NCBI RefSeq assembly: GCF_900110105.1
Contig: NZ_FOCL01000021.1
Coordinates: forward strand, 1-64,000
Length of the DNA: 64,000 bases
Reading direction: 5' to 3'
Source of the DNA: Mucilaginibacter gossypiicola
GTDB lineage: Bacteria > Bacteroidota > Bacteroidia > Sphingobacteriales > Sphingobacteriaceae
Both the position numbers and the translations under genes were made by a program. Numbering within the stretch: the stretch's first letter is position 1; the number at the start of each line of letters is the position of its first letter. The notes under the pieces are model-generated. The model did not search any database and had not been told where the DNA came from. It worked only from the letters and a program-made list of their open reading frames with translations. Of this stretch, positions 23,681 through 33,100 are shown one piece after another.

Positions 23681-25990
23681 TCAATTCACCACTATCTCAT
23701 CCACCATCAGCCATGCCTTTGCGCCCGGAATATACTCTCCAGGCGGGATAATGCCTTTGTTGGTTGCTTTTACCCTGATATACCTTGCCTGTTGGGTTTT
23801 GATGTTTGCCCTTACCGCGTTGATACCGTTATCCGGGAAATCGGTTTGGCGGTAAACTTCGGTATAATTGCTTCCATCTGTTGATACCTCAAAGGTAAGC
23901 AATGTTGGTTCCCACATTTTTTGCCAGTGGTATTTTAAGATATTGATCCCTAATTTGGATACATTTTGCATCGATCCCAGATCAACTACTGCTTCGAGAT
24001 CATCTCCAGCAAAGCCATACCACTGACCATCGTTGTACAGTTTACTGCCGAAAACACCGTTAACCAACCCAAAGGTGTTACCCGGATTGTAGCCGCCCTG
24101 TGGCTGGTTTTTAAGTGTTACTGTTTTGCCAATGGCCTGATGAATAGTAAACAATTTTTCATAAGTCCGGCCATGCTGTTTGCCATTATTAAAAACAGCT
24201 GCTTTAATGATGCCTGATGATGCTATTGTAATTGCACCTGTATAACCTTTGCTGTTTAAGCCCGGCTTGGTACCATCTGTTGTATAAAATATTTTAGCGC
24301 CGGGTAAAGTTGTTTGGAGATTTAACGCCACCTGATGATTAGCTGTTTCGATTACAGAATCGGTGATCTCGTCAAATACCTCAGCAGCATTTATATTCAG
24401 ATTGCTTAAAGGTTGATGATACCTCAATCGTTTTAAAAAATCATCATAGTTTTTGCTTTGCTTAGGGCTCCATGCAACCTCAGCCAAAGCCAGCATCCGC
24501 GGAAATAACTGCCGCTCGGCTTGTGCCGGGCTGGCCATGTATTCGCTCCAGGCGTTGGCTTGTACGCCTTTAATATACTTTGCTTCCTCTCCGCTCAATT
24601 CAGCGGTTATTGGTTCATAATTATAAACCTTGCTTAGTGGCGTATAACCTCCGCCTGCTAATGGTTCGGCAGGATAAAGCGATTGGTAATAATCCAGGTA
24701 CACATATTTTTCGGGTGTCATGATGGCATCATGATGTTGTTTGGCAGCAGCTATGCCGCCTTCTTCACCTGTCCAGCTCATTACCGTTGCACCGGGTGTT
24801 AGGCCGCCTTCCAGTATCTCGTCCCAGCCAATGATCTGCCTGCCTTTGCTGTTCAGGTATTTCTCCATCCGGCCGATGAAATAGCTTTGCAGTTCCTTTT
24901 CATCTTTCAGATGTTCGTCTTTGATCCGTTTTTGACATTTAGGACAGGTTTTCCATTTGGTTTTAGGGCATTCGTCGCCGCCGATGTGAATGTATTTTGA
25001 AGGAAACAGCGGAAGTACCTCATCCATCACATTTTGCAAAAAGGTGAAAGTTTCTTCGTTTCCGGCACAATACACATCATCAAAAATTCCCCAGTAAGTA
25101 GCGGTTTTATATGGCCCGCCGGTACAGCCTAATTGTGGGTAAGCAGCCAACGCCGCCAGTGCATGTCCCGGCATTTCAATTTCCGGGATTACGGTAATAT
25201 GCCTTTGGGTAGCATACTTTACAATTTCCTTTACCTCATCCTGGGTGTAATAGCCGCCATAACGGGTGCCATCAAACTTATGCGGACTGTCTTTTTTATG
25301 GCCGATGATGGTTTCATCGCGGTAAGCCGAAATGCTTTGCAGCAAAGGATATTTTTTTATTTCTATGCGCCAGCCCTGATCATCGGTAAGGTGCCAATGG
25401 AAAGTATTGATCTTGTATAGTGCCAGCAGATCTATCCATTGTTTAATGGCGTCCGGCTTGAAAAAATGGCGGCTTACATCAAGGTGCATGCCCCGGTAGG
25501 CAAAGCGGGGATAATCAGTAATAGTGTAACCTTTAACCCTTATTTTATCTTTACCGATATCCAACAATTGAATAAGCGATTGCAAGCCATAAAAAACACC
25601 GGCCTCATCATGTCCGGTAATGATTATTTGATGAGGTTTAACCACTAAGGTGTATCCTTCGGGTTGGCTAATACTTTTTGGGTCGAGCTGCAGCCACAAA
25701 TTTGATGCAGCCATCTTGTGATTTACAAAAGGTCCGGTTTCATGGATATCTCTGACCAAACTTATGTAATGCCTAAAAAAAGTGACATTACTTGCTTTGA
25801 TGCCGGGACCTAAACCAATAACAAATTCCCTGGGAAACGCATAGGTGCTATTGTTACTTTTTATTTTAACTGGCTGGGGTATGACACCCTCCGTATAGAT
25901 TTGGGCTTTACCCGGCAAGACAAAGGCTATACACAAAATAAAAGCAATGGTTTTTATAAATCTGAGGAAGAATAAGTTATAACTGATCAT
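23681..25990 (-). CDS. Beta-N-acetylhexosaminidase, GH20
   Basis: 769 residues from ATG 25990; a TTG one codon earlier is less likely. A signal peptide ends near P-G-K-A-Q. The GH20 N-terminal domain is followed by the catalytic TIM barrel with H-W-H-L-T-D-D-Q-G-W-R near 200 and the catalytic pair H-I-G-G-D-E at about 340. A Cys cluster follows directly (E-C-P-K-T-K-W-K-T-C-P-K-C). The last 130 residues form a discoidin-like (F5/8 type C) carbohydrate-binding module. It should release terminal GlcNAc or GalNAc from glycans in the periplasm or at the surface. It stands alone, on the opposite strand to the PUL. Confidence 0.93.
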   Translation of the reverse strand: MISYNLFFLRFIKTIAFILCIAFVLPGKAQIYTEGVIPQPVKIKSNNSTYAFPREFVIGLGPGIKASNVTFFRHYISLVRDIHETGPFVNHKMAASNLWLQLDPKSISQPEGYTLVVKPHQIIITGHDEAGVFYGLQSLIQLLDIGKDKIRVKGYTITDYPRFAYRGMHLDVSRHFFKPDAIKQWIDLLALYKINTFHWHLTDDQGWRIEIKKYPLLQSISAYRDETIIGHKKDSPHKFDGTRYGGYYTQDEVKEIVKYATQRHITVIPEIEMPGHALAALAAYPQLGCTGGPYKTATYWGIFDDVYCAGNEETFTFLQNVMDEVLPLFPSKYIHIGGDECPKTKWKTCPKCQKRIKDEHLKDEKELQSYFIGRMEKYLNSKGRQIIGWDEILEGGLTPGATVMSWTGEEGGIAAAKQHHDAIMTPEKYVYLDYYQSLYPAEPLAGGGYTPLSKVYNYEPITAELSGEEAKYIKGVQANAWSEYMASPAQAERQLFPRMLALAEVAWSPKQSKNYDDFLKRLRYHQPLSNLNINAAEVFDEITDSVIETANHQVALNLQTTLPGAKIFYTTDGTKPGLNSKGYTGAITIASSGIIKAAVFNNGKQHGRTYEKLFTIHQAIGKTVTLKNQPQGGYNPGNTFGLVNGVFGSKLYNDGQWYGFAGDDLEAVVDLGSMQNVSKLGINILKYHWQKMWEPTLLTFEVSTDGSNYTEVYRQTDFPDNGINAVRANIKTQQARYIRVKATNKGIIPPGEYIPGAKAWLMVDEIVVN

Positions 25991-26171
25991 CAAAGTAAAT
26001 GTAAAGCCGAATATACTTTTTTTGAGGAAAGGCGGGTAATAAAATCGCTTCTCTTCAAAAAAACACTTCCCCGTTTTTCTTATCCTACATCAAGTGCCGC
26101 CGGTGATTTTGACCGTAATTTTGAATCATAATAACACAGCAAGTATTAAACGATTTAAAACAAGGAAAACA

Positions 26172-27107
26172 ATGGAAAACACTATAAACGGCATTCACCA
26201 CATCACTGCAATTGCTGGCAATGCTAAAAAGAACTATGATTTTTATACCCGTGTATTGGGCTTAAGGTTGGTTAAAAAGACTGTAAATTTTGATGACCCA
26301 GGTACATATCACTTATATTATGGCGATGGTAACGGTACTCCCGGCTCTATCCTTACTTTCTTCCCGTGGGAAGGTATAACAGCCGGCAGGCGCGGCGCGC
26401 GCCAGGTAACTGAGATTGGTTATTCGGTACCAGAAGGCAGTCTTGATTTTTGGTTGAAAAGGTTTGAAGACAACAACGTGATCTACAACAAACCGGCCGA
26501 AAAATTTGGCGAACAGTATCTTACTTTCCTGGATCCTGATGGTTTAAAGTTTGAGCTTATCGTGCCAAAAACTGCCGATAACCGCACACCGTGGGAAACG
26601 ACCGAAGTAACTGCTGCCAATGCTACCAAAGGTTTTCACAGTATTACCATTACATCAAACAAAATTGAGGCTACTGCCAAAATATTAACCGGTGTTTTAG
26701 GCTACCGCTTGCTGGAGCAGCATGTTAACCGCTACAGGTTTATCACCGATGCAGTTGAAAATGCCGCCATAGTTGACCTGGTTGAGGTTCCGGGAGAAGT
26801 TGCCGGTCATGTAGCAGGTGGTTCTGTTCATCACGTTGCATTCCGTGTACCTAACGAAAAAGTGTTGATGGAATATCGCGAAAAAATAGCCAGCCTTGGT
26901 TTGCATATCACCGATAAAATAGACAGGAACTATTTCTACTCATTATACTTCCGCGAACCGGGTGGTGTTTTGTTTGAAATAGCAACCGATAACCCGGGCT
27001 TTGCAGTTGATGAACCCGCCGAGTTATTAGGCACCGGCTTAAAATTACCTACACAGTACGAAAACCTGCGGGGCGAGTTAGAAAAAACATTACCATCATT
27101 AGTTTAA
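26172..27107 (+). CDS. Ring-cleaving dioxygenase of the VOC family
   Basis: 311 residues from ATG 26172, preceded by AAGGAAAAC; a GTG at 26094 would add 26 unlikely residues. Two VOC (glyoxalase/dioxygenase) modules are visible: G-I-H-H-I-T-A-I-A-G with F-Y-T-R-V-L-G-L-R, and G-F-H-S-I-T-I-T-S with L-G-Y-R-L-L. Metal ligands are likely His in H-H-I-T, His in S-V-H-H-V-A-F-R and Glu in G-V-L-F-E-I-A-T. It resembles the MhqO/MhqA ring-cleaving dioxygenases that act on hydroquinone-type aromatics. A TAATTTTG box at 26116 may be the -7 element. The gene ends 8 bases before the esterase gene, as in mhq-type pairs. Confidence 0.85.
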   Translation: MENTINGIHHITAIAGNAKKNYDFYTRVLGLRLVKKTVNFDDPGTYHLYYGDGNGTPGSILTFFPWEGITAGRRGARQVTEIGYSVPEGSLDFWLKRFEDNNVIYNKPAEKFGEQYLTFLDPDGLKFELIVPKTADNRTPWETTEVTAANATKGFHSITITSNKIEATAKILTGVLGYRLLEQHVNRYRFITDAVENAAIVDLVEVPGEVAGHVAGGSVHHVAFRVPNEKVLMEYREKIASLGLHITDKIDRNYFYSLYFREPGGVLFEIATDNPGFAVDEPAELLGTGLKLPTQYENLRGELEKTLPSLV

Positions 27108-27115
27108 TCAGATAG

Positions 27116-27739
27116 ATGTACAGGCACACTAAACAGGTTGTTTCGGCGGGAGTTCCCGCCGAACAGGCTAAAAAAGCTATTATTATGCTGCATGGCCGCG
27201 GAGCATCGGCAAGCAGTATAGTATCGCTTAAAGATCATCTTGAGTTGGATGAATATGCCATCTTCGCGCCGCAGGCTAATGAGCATAGCTGGTATCCATA
27301 CAGCTTCATGGCGCCGGTGCAAAACAATCAACCAGCCCTTGATTCGGCACTTGAAGTAATTGGCGAACTGGTTGAGGATATTAAACAAAAAGGAATAGCA
27401 CAGGAAAATATCTATTTCCTCGGGTTTTCTCAGGGGGCGTGTTTAACACTTGAATTTACCGGTCGCAATGCCGGCAAATACGGGGGCATTATAGCTTTTA
27501 CCGGCGGGTTGATAGGCGAGCAGTTGGTTAAAGAAAACTATGAGGGTGATTTTAATAACACCCCGCTATTGATCACCACCGGCGACCCCGACCCACACGT
27601 ACCCGTGAGCAGGGTTAACGACAGCGTTGATGTATTAAAAGCATTGAATGCTGATGTTACCCTCAAAATATATAAAGGCCGCCAGCATACTATCTCGCAC
27701 GAAGAAATAGTATTGGCAAATGAGATATTGAAGAATTGA
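27116..27739 (+). CDS. Phospholipase/carboxylesterase-type hydrolase
   Basis: 207 residues, the usual length of the family. The oxyanion strand I-I-M-L-H-G-R-G-A is followed by the nucleophile elbow L-G-F-S-Q-G-A (Ser near 103), the acid in T-G-D-P-D-P-H-V-P and the catalytic His in G-R-Q-H-T-I. It has no signal peptide. It is the partner of the preceding dioxygenase, and in Bacillus a similar hydrolase (MhqD) is co-regulated with MhqO-type dioxygenases in quinone detoxification. The pathway assignment is by analogy. A strong terminator follows at 27771, so the two genes form a closed unit. Confidence 0.83.
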   Translation: MYRHTKQVVSAGVPAEQAKKAIIMLHGRGASASSIVSLKDHLELDEYAIFAPQANEHSWYPYSFMAPVQNNQPALDSALEVIGELVEDIKQKGIAQENIYFLGFSQGACLTLEFTGRNAGKYGGIIAFTGGLIGEQLVKENYEGDFNNTPLLITTGDPDPHVPVSRVNDSVDVLKALNADVTLKIYKGRQHTISHEEIVLANEILKN

Positions 27740-27770
27740 TTGTTTTCAAAGTTGAGTGTTTTAAGAGTGG

Positions 27771-27799
27771 AGAGCTGCCCGGAGGGGTAGCTCTTTTTT
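27771..27799 (+). terminator. Rho-independent terminator
   Basis: The stem AGAGCT-G-CCC / GGG-T-AGCTCT closes on a GGAG loop and is followed by six T. It lies 32 bases after the esterase stop and ends the dioxygenase/esterase unit. Confidence 0.85.
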
Positions 27800-28010
27800 G
27801 TTTTCGGTATTAACCGGCGGTGTGATAAATGAGGTATTGTGTGCAGTTACCGACGGTTTTTTGCTTATTTTTTATTAATATTTAACACTTTGAAATTGTT
27901 GCTAAATGTTTCATAATTAGCAAGTAAGCTTATTTTTACTTTTTAAATATAATAAGTTAATATTTAAGTAATTTTAGCCTTTGTTTTTCTGATAACTTAA
28001 TTGGTAGACT

Positions 28011-28595
28011 ATGTCTGATAAAATTGTGATGAGCGATACGGTGCTCATTAGCCGCTTAAAGGCTGATGATGAAACGGCGCTTACCATGATCTACAGACGA
28101 TACTGGGCTTCGCTCTTTAAGGCTGCCTATAATATTTTGAAAGACAGGCAGGCCTGTGAAGACATTATCCAGGAGCTTTTTATTAAGCTTTGGGATTGCC
28201 GTGCCGAAGTGGAGATCAGTGTATCGCTGAAAGCTTACTTATATGCTTCGGTACGCTACGGCGTTTACAGGCAAATCAGGACCGGCACCCTCGTGAGAAG
28301 CGAGATTTTTGATGATTTGATAGAACGCCTGCATACCCCGGCTACACATAACAGCATCGAACACAAAGAACTCTTATTGCAAATAAGCCAGGTAATTGAT
28401 ACTCTGCCCGATAAATGCCGGGAAGTTTACAAGCTGAGCCGCGAAGAATGCCTTAGTCATAAGGAAATTGCGCTGCAGCTAAATATCTCTACCAAGACCG
28501 TTGAGAACCATTTAACCAAAGCCCTTCGCGAATTGCGCGGTTCGTTGGGAGCCGCTTTTATTGTAGAAGCTTTGATGTTTTTCTTAGATAAATAA
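28011..28595 (+). CDS. ECF-type RNA polymerase sigma factor
   Basis: 194 residues. Region 2 is Y-R-R-Y-W-A-S-L-F-K-A-A-Y-N-I-L-K followed by D-I-I-Q-E-L-F-I-K-L-W. Region 4 is L-P-D-K-C-R-E-V-Y with the helix-turn-helix S-H-K-E-I-A-L-Q-L-N-I-S-T-K-T-V-E-N-H. This is the Bacteroidota RpoE subfamily that pairs with FecR anti-sigma factors and SusC/TonB receptors. It should direct transcription of the PUL that follows when the FecR protein releases it. The 210-base upstream region is very AT-rich; I see no confident promoter in it. Confidence 0.93.
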   Translation: MSDKIVMSDTVLISRLKADDETALTMIYRRYWASLFKAAYNILKDRQACEDIIQELFIKLWDCRAEVEISVSLKAYLYASVRYGVYRQIRTGTLVRSEIFDDLIERLHTPATHNSIEHKELLLQISQVIDTLPDKCREVYKLSREECLSHKEIALQLNISTKTVENHLTKALRELRGSLGAAFIVEALMFFLDK

Positions 28596-28702
28596 CACCG
28601 ATTTTATTTTAATAGATTACTGTTAAGTGTCTGGTAATCAGTTTGTATTTTACTTTTTAAATATCCCGCTAAAATTATTTTAATTTTTTTTCATTTCGGA
28701 GT

Positions 28703-28722
28703 AGGGGATACCCCTGTTTTTT
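28703..28722 (+). promoter_or_regulatory. Hairpin with T-run between sigma factor and FecR genes
   Basis: AGGGGATACCCCT forms a 5-bp stem with a 3-base loop and is followed by G and seven T. It lies in the 152-bp gap between the sigma gene and its anti-sigma gene. It looks like a small attenuator that could keep FecR levels below those of the sigma factor. Confidence 0.5.
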
Positions 28723-28747
28723 TACTCTCCCTCACAAAACCACTGTT

Positions 28748-29905
28748 GTGCAAAAACAAGAATTTTTACAGTTGATAGAAAAATACCTGGCCGGGCAAAC
28801 AACTGCCGCGGAGAAGGAACAGCTGTTGAATTTTTTTGAAAGCTTTCAGGGGGATACCGACGAATGGGACGAAAAGGTTATTGGGGTTAGGCAGGAACTG
28901 GAAGGCCGGATGTTAAATAACATCAGGCAGGCGATAGCCCAACCGGTGCTTAACAAAAGCCCTAAAGTTGTAAGTCTGCATTTTTTCAGAAATGTTGCTG
29001 CAGCAGCTATACTACTGGCCGTATCGGGTACCGCTGTTTATCATTGGTATCACAAACACGAACAGCAACAATTAGCCGCCCAAAACAAAGCCGTTGTAAA
29101 ACATGACGTTGATCCTGGTGATAACAGGGCGGTTTTGACACTTGCCAACGGCTCTAAACTGATATTGGACTCTGCCAGGATCGGCTTGCTGAACCAGACG
29201 GGTAATATCAGTGTTAATAAAACCAAAGATGGACAAGTAGTTTACTCTGCCGACAAAGATCAGCAAAATGGTCCTGTTGCCTATAATACTATCAGTACCC
29301 CACGTGGAGGACAGTACCAGGTTGTGCTTGCTGATGGTTCAAAAGTATGGCTTAATTCTGCGTCATCTTTGAAATTCCCTACAGTATTTACCGGTAACGA
29401 ACGTACCGTTGACCTTACCGGCGAAGGTTATTTTGAAATAGCCAGGAATAAGGCAAAACCTTTTAATGTAAAAGTTAAGGATATTAATGTGACAGTACTG
29501 GGTACGCATTTTAATATCATGGCCTACAATGATGAGGCCGCTGTTAAAACTACCCTGCTTGAAGGCCTTGTTCGGTTAACACAGGGTAATGTAAGTGATA
29601 TGTTAAAGCCTGGTCAGCAGGGTGTTATAAATGATAAAGGCATTAAAATTATTGATGTTGATACCGACGAAGCGGTAGCCTGGAAAAACGGCTTCTTTGA
29701 CTTTGAGCGGGCAAACATACAAGATATTATGAAGCAGCTTTCGAGGTGGTATGGTACCGAAGTTATGTACGAAGGTAAAATACCTGATGATGAGTTTGTA
29801 GGTAAGATCAGGAGGGATGTAAAACTATCACAGGTGTTACATATCCTTGAATTAAGCCATGTGCGTTTTAGGATTGAGAACAAAAAGATAATTGTTACCC
29901 CTTAA
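28748..29905 (+). CDS. FecR-family anti-sigma factor
   Basis: 385 residues from GTG 28748. The N-terminal cytoplasmic part (1-75) would bind the sigma factor. One membrane helix (about 84-102) is followed by the periplasmic FecR domain (about 180-280, with T-P-R-G-G-Q-Y-Q-V-V-L-A-D-G-S-K-V-W-L-N) and a C-terminal DUF4974 domain (310-385) that contacts the STN domain of the partner SusC protein. It relays glycan transport through the outer-membrane receptor to the sigma factor. The order sigma-FecR-SusC(STN)-SusD is the standard trans-envelope switch. No ATG fits; GTG gives the expected N-terminus. Confidence 0.93.
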   Translation: MQKQEFLQLIEKYLAGQTTAAEKEQLLNFFESFQGDTDEWDEKVIGVRQELEGRMLNNIRQAIAQPVLNKSPKVVSLHFFRNVAAAAILLAVSGTAVYHWYHKHEQQQLAAQNKAVVKHDVDPGDNRAVLTLANGSKLILDSARIGLLNQTGNISVNKTKDGQVVYSADKDQQNGPVAYNTISTPRGGQYQVVLADGSKVWLNSASSLKFPTVFTGNERTVDLTGEGYFEIARNKAKPFNVKVKDINVTVLGTHFNIMAYNDEAAVKTTLLEGLVRLTQGNVSDMLKPGQQGVINDKGIKIIDVDTDEAVAWKNGFFDFERANIQDIMKQLSRWYGTEVMYEGKIPDDEFVGKIRRDVKLSQVLHILELSHVRFRIENKKIIVTP

Positions 29906-30013
29906 AATAACGGCAACTGATTTTTAACTGCTAAACATCAACCTATGGAGAAAAACTGACTATAATTCCTCAAAATATTCCAACCTAAGTTTCCTTATCC
30001 AAATGAAAGAAAA

Positions 30014-30039
30014 GCCGGAAGCGCTGCAACGCTTCCGGC
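30014..30039 (+). promoter_or_regulatory. GC-rich hairpin in the susC leader, inside a 24-codon ORF
   Basis: GCCGGAAGCG / CGCTTCCGGC is a perfect 10-bp stem with a 6-base loop and no T-run. It falls inside a small open frame (ATG 30003 to TAA 30077; 24 residues with no hydrophobic part). It may stabilise or attenuate the RNA between fecR and susC. Confidence 0.45.
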
Positions 30040-30108
30040 ATAATGAATTGGATCAAGCTTTCCTGAGTTTTCAATAACAGATTTTTTTAACCCAAACATC
30101 ACGAAGTT

Positions 30109-33100
30109 ATGCATTTAAACTTTACTGGTAAAGTATTTAGTGCCTTTGGTACACATTCAAAACTGTTTTTGACGATGAGATTAACCGTCTTATTACTAAC
30201 TATCGGCTGCCTGCAGCTAAGTGCTAAAAGCTTTTCACAATCTATAACGCTGAACGAGAGATCTATAACGCTTGATAAGGCTTTTAAAGCAATTGAAAAG
30301 CAAAGCGGTTATTATTTTTTCTACAGGTATAAGGATATTTCAAAAATCAAACCGGTTAGTCTGTCATTAACTAACGCCACATTACAGGAAGCACTGCTGC
30401 AGTGTTTTAAGGATGAGCCATTAACTTTTGTTATTGACGATAAGAATATCATCGTAAATAAGAAAGATGCCGCCGCAAGCGCCACGCAGGTACCTATTAC
30501 CATTACGGGTACTGTTGTAGATGATAAAAACCAACCGCTTCCGGGTGTTAATGTTAAAGTAAAAGGTACTAATGTTGGCGCTATAACAGGAGTAGACGGT
30601 AAGTATACGCTTAGTGCCGAGGACAACGGGGTATTGGTGTTTACTTTCATCGGTTTTCAAACCAAAGAAGAACCGGTGAATAAACGCATCTCCATAAACG
30701 TTGTTCTTCAGGAGGATAACAAGGAATTAAAAGAGGTTGTGGTTGTGGGCTACGGTAACCAGGAACGGAAGGATGTAACTGGGGCAGTTGGATCCGTTAA
30801 AATGAATAACGTTAAAGAGATCAAGACGGCAAGTCTTGATTTGAAACTGGCGGGCCAGTTGGCTGGTGTTACAGTGAACCAGGTAACCGGTACCCCTGGT
30901 GGCGGCGTATCTGTTAATATACGTGGTGCTGGTTCGGTAGGTGCAGGGGATGATCCGCTGTATGTGATTGATGGTTTCCCGATTTCGCCGGGCTTTGACC
31001 AGTATCAAAATCCGTTAAGCACGATCAATCCGGATGATATAGAAAGCATAAGCGTTTTAAAGGATGCCGCCTCTACAGCTATTTATGGGTCCCGTGGTTC
31101 AAATGGTGTAATCCTTGTTACTACAAAACGAGCTAAAAAAGGCGAATCTTCGGTAACCGTAAATACATCAACAGGTGTACAAACCATTTTGCCGCAGAGC
31201 AAGCTCAAAATGATGACTGCTACAGAATTTGCACAATGGCGCAAGGAGGCTATCCAGGACGCCAATGCTGTTAACGGAACAAATAACCCGATACCTGCAG
31301 AGTATCAAAACCCGGCTAAATACGGTGCCGGAACCAACTGGTTTGATGCGGTAACCCGTAATGCACCTATGCAAAATTACGATGTAACCGTAGCTAATGG
31401 TACCGACAAGGTAAGGTCTTTATTTTCTTTAGGGGTTTTTGACCAGCGTGGTACGGTTATCAATACTGGATTTAGAAGATACTCTATCAAAGCCAATATG
31501 GATGCCGACATTACAAAAAATGTTACTGCGGGCCTCAGTGTTGCGCCAACTTACAGCCTTCGTAACCTTCAGCAAACGGATGGGCATTTTCTTACCGCTG
31601 CGCTAAGTCAGGCTTACCTTGAAAGCCCGCTGGTGCCGGTAAAGCAACCTGATGGGTCATATACAAATGTGATCGGCTCGCCGGGAACCTTTCAAAATAA
31701 TAACCCTGTAAGTGCGCTTGTGAATACAACCAACAAGTATAAAAATTTCCGCACACTGGCAAATACTTATGTTAATTGGGAGGTTATAAAAGGCCTTGAT
31801 ATTAAATCAACCTTCGGTATTGATTATCAAAACAACAGTGGTGATTATTTTCGCCCTTCATTTCTTGGTGCTTTTAACCAGCCTAACCGTGATGGAACGC
31901 AGGTTAAAGCAACCGGAAACTTCAGCTCTTCAAATTCCCTTAACTGGTTAAACGAAAACTCAATAACCTATAAGCATACCTGGAATGATCACACCCTTAC
32001 TGTGTTGGCCGATTATTCGGTGCAGCAGGAAGAGTCTCATTATCGTTTTGCTTATGGTACAGGTTTTCCTGATGATGTTATACAATCAATGAACCACGCC
32101 ACCATTGTTACTGCAGATGCAGGTGATGCAGTGTGGCGGCTGCAATCGGTAATTGCAAGGGTTAACTACGCGTATAAAGATAAATATCTTTTGGGTGCTT
32201 CAATCCGCCGGGATGGTTCTTCACGCTTTGCGCCGGGTCATCAATGGGGTACTTTCCCGTCAGTATCTGCTGGCTGGCGTATCTCTGACGAATCGTTTTT
32301 CCCTAAAACAGGTTTTATAGATCAGCTTAAATTTACCGGCAGCTGGGGGCATGCTGGCAATAATGCAGTGGGTAATTACGAGTCAATTCCGCCTGTAACC
32401 CCTGAAAATTATACTTTCGGAGGTGTTTTGGTACCCGGAGCGGCTGTTACCGATCCCGGAAATCAGGAACTTGGCTGGGAAACCACAAGGCAACTTGATA
32501 TTGGTATGGATCTATCATTGCTAAAGGGCCGTATATATATCATTGCCGAGTACTATAACCGTTATACCCAGCGAATGCTGCAATATATCGGTATTCCACC
32601 GGCATCAGGCTATTCCGGAGCGTTATCCAACGTTGGTAATGTGCGTAACCGCGGGTGGGAGTTTACTGTTACAACTAAAAATATTGTTGGCAGCGGCTTT
32701 AACTGGAGCACAGATTTTAACCTGTCATTTAACCGTAACATGGTTTTAAGCCTGGGTTCAACTGATCATATTTATGATGCGCCAATTAATGATAACCCTA
32801 CAAGTATTACAAAAGCAGGCTTGCCACTTGGCCAGTTTTACGGTTATATTTTCGAAGGTATCTTCCAAAATCAGGCCGAGCTTGATAAATACCCGCATTT
32901 TGATGGCGAACAGCCTGGTAATATCAGGTATAAAGATGTTAATAACGATGGTGTAATTGATGGTAGCGATCAGGTACCTGTCGGTAACCCATGGCCTAAA
33001 TTTACCTTTGGTTTTAATAATCATTTTTCCTATAAAAGCTTTGATATGAATATCATATCAGCTGGCTCGGTTGGCGGACATGTGTTTGATATGTACAAAC

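Noticed and set aside
26094..26171. GTG start for the VOC dioxygenase
   Set aside because: The added 26 residues do not fit the VOC domain, and a ribosome site precedes ATG 26172.
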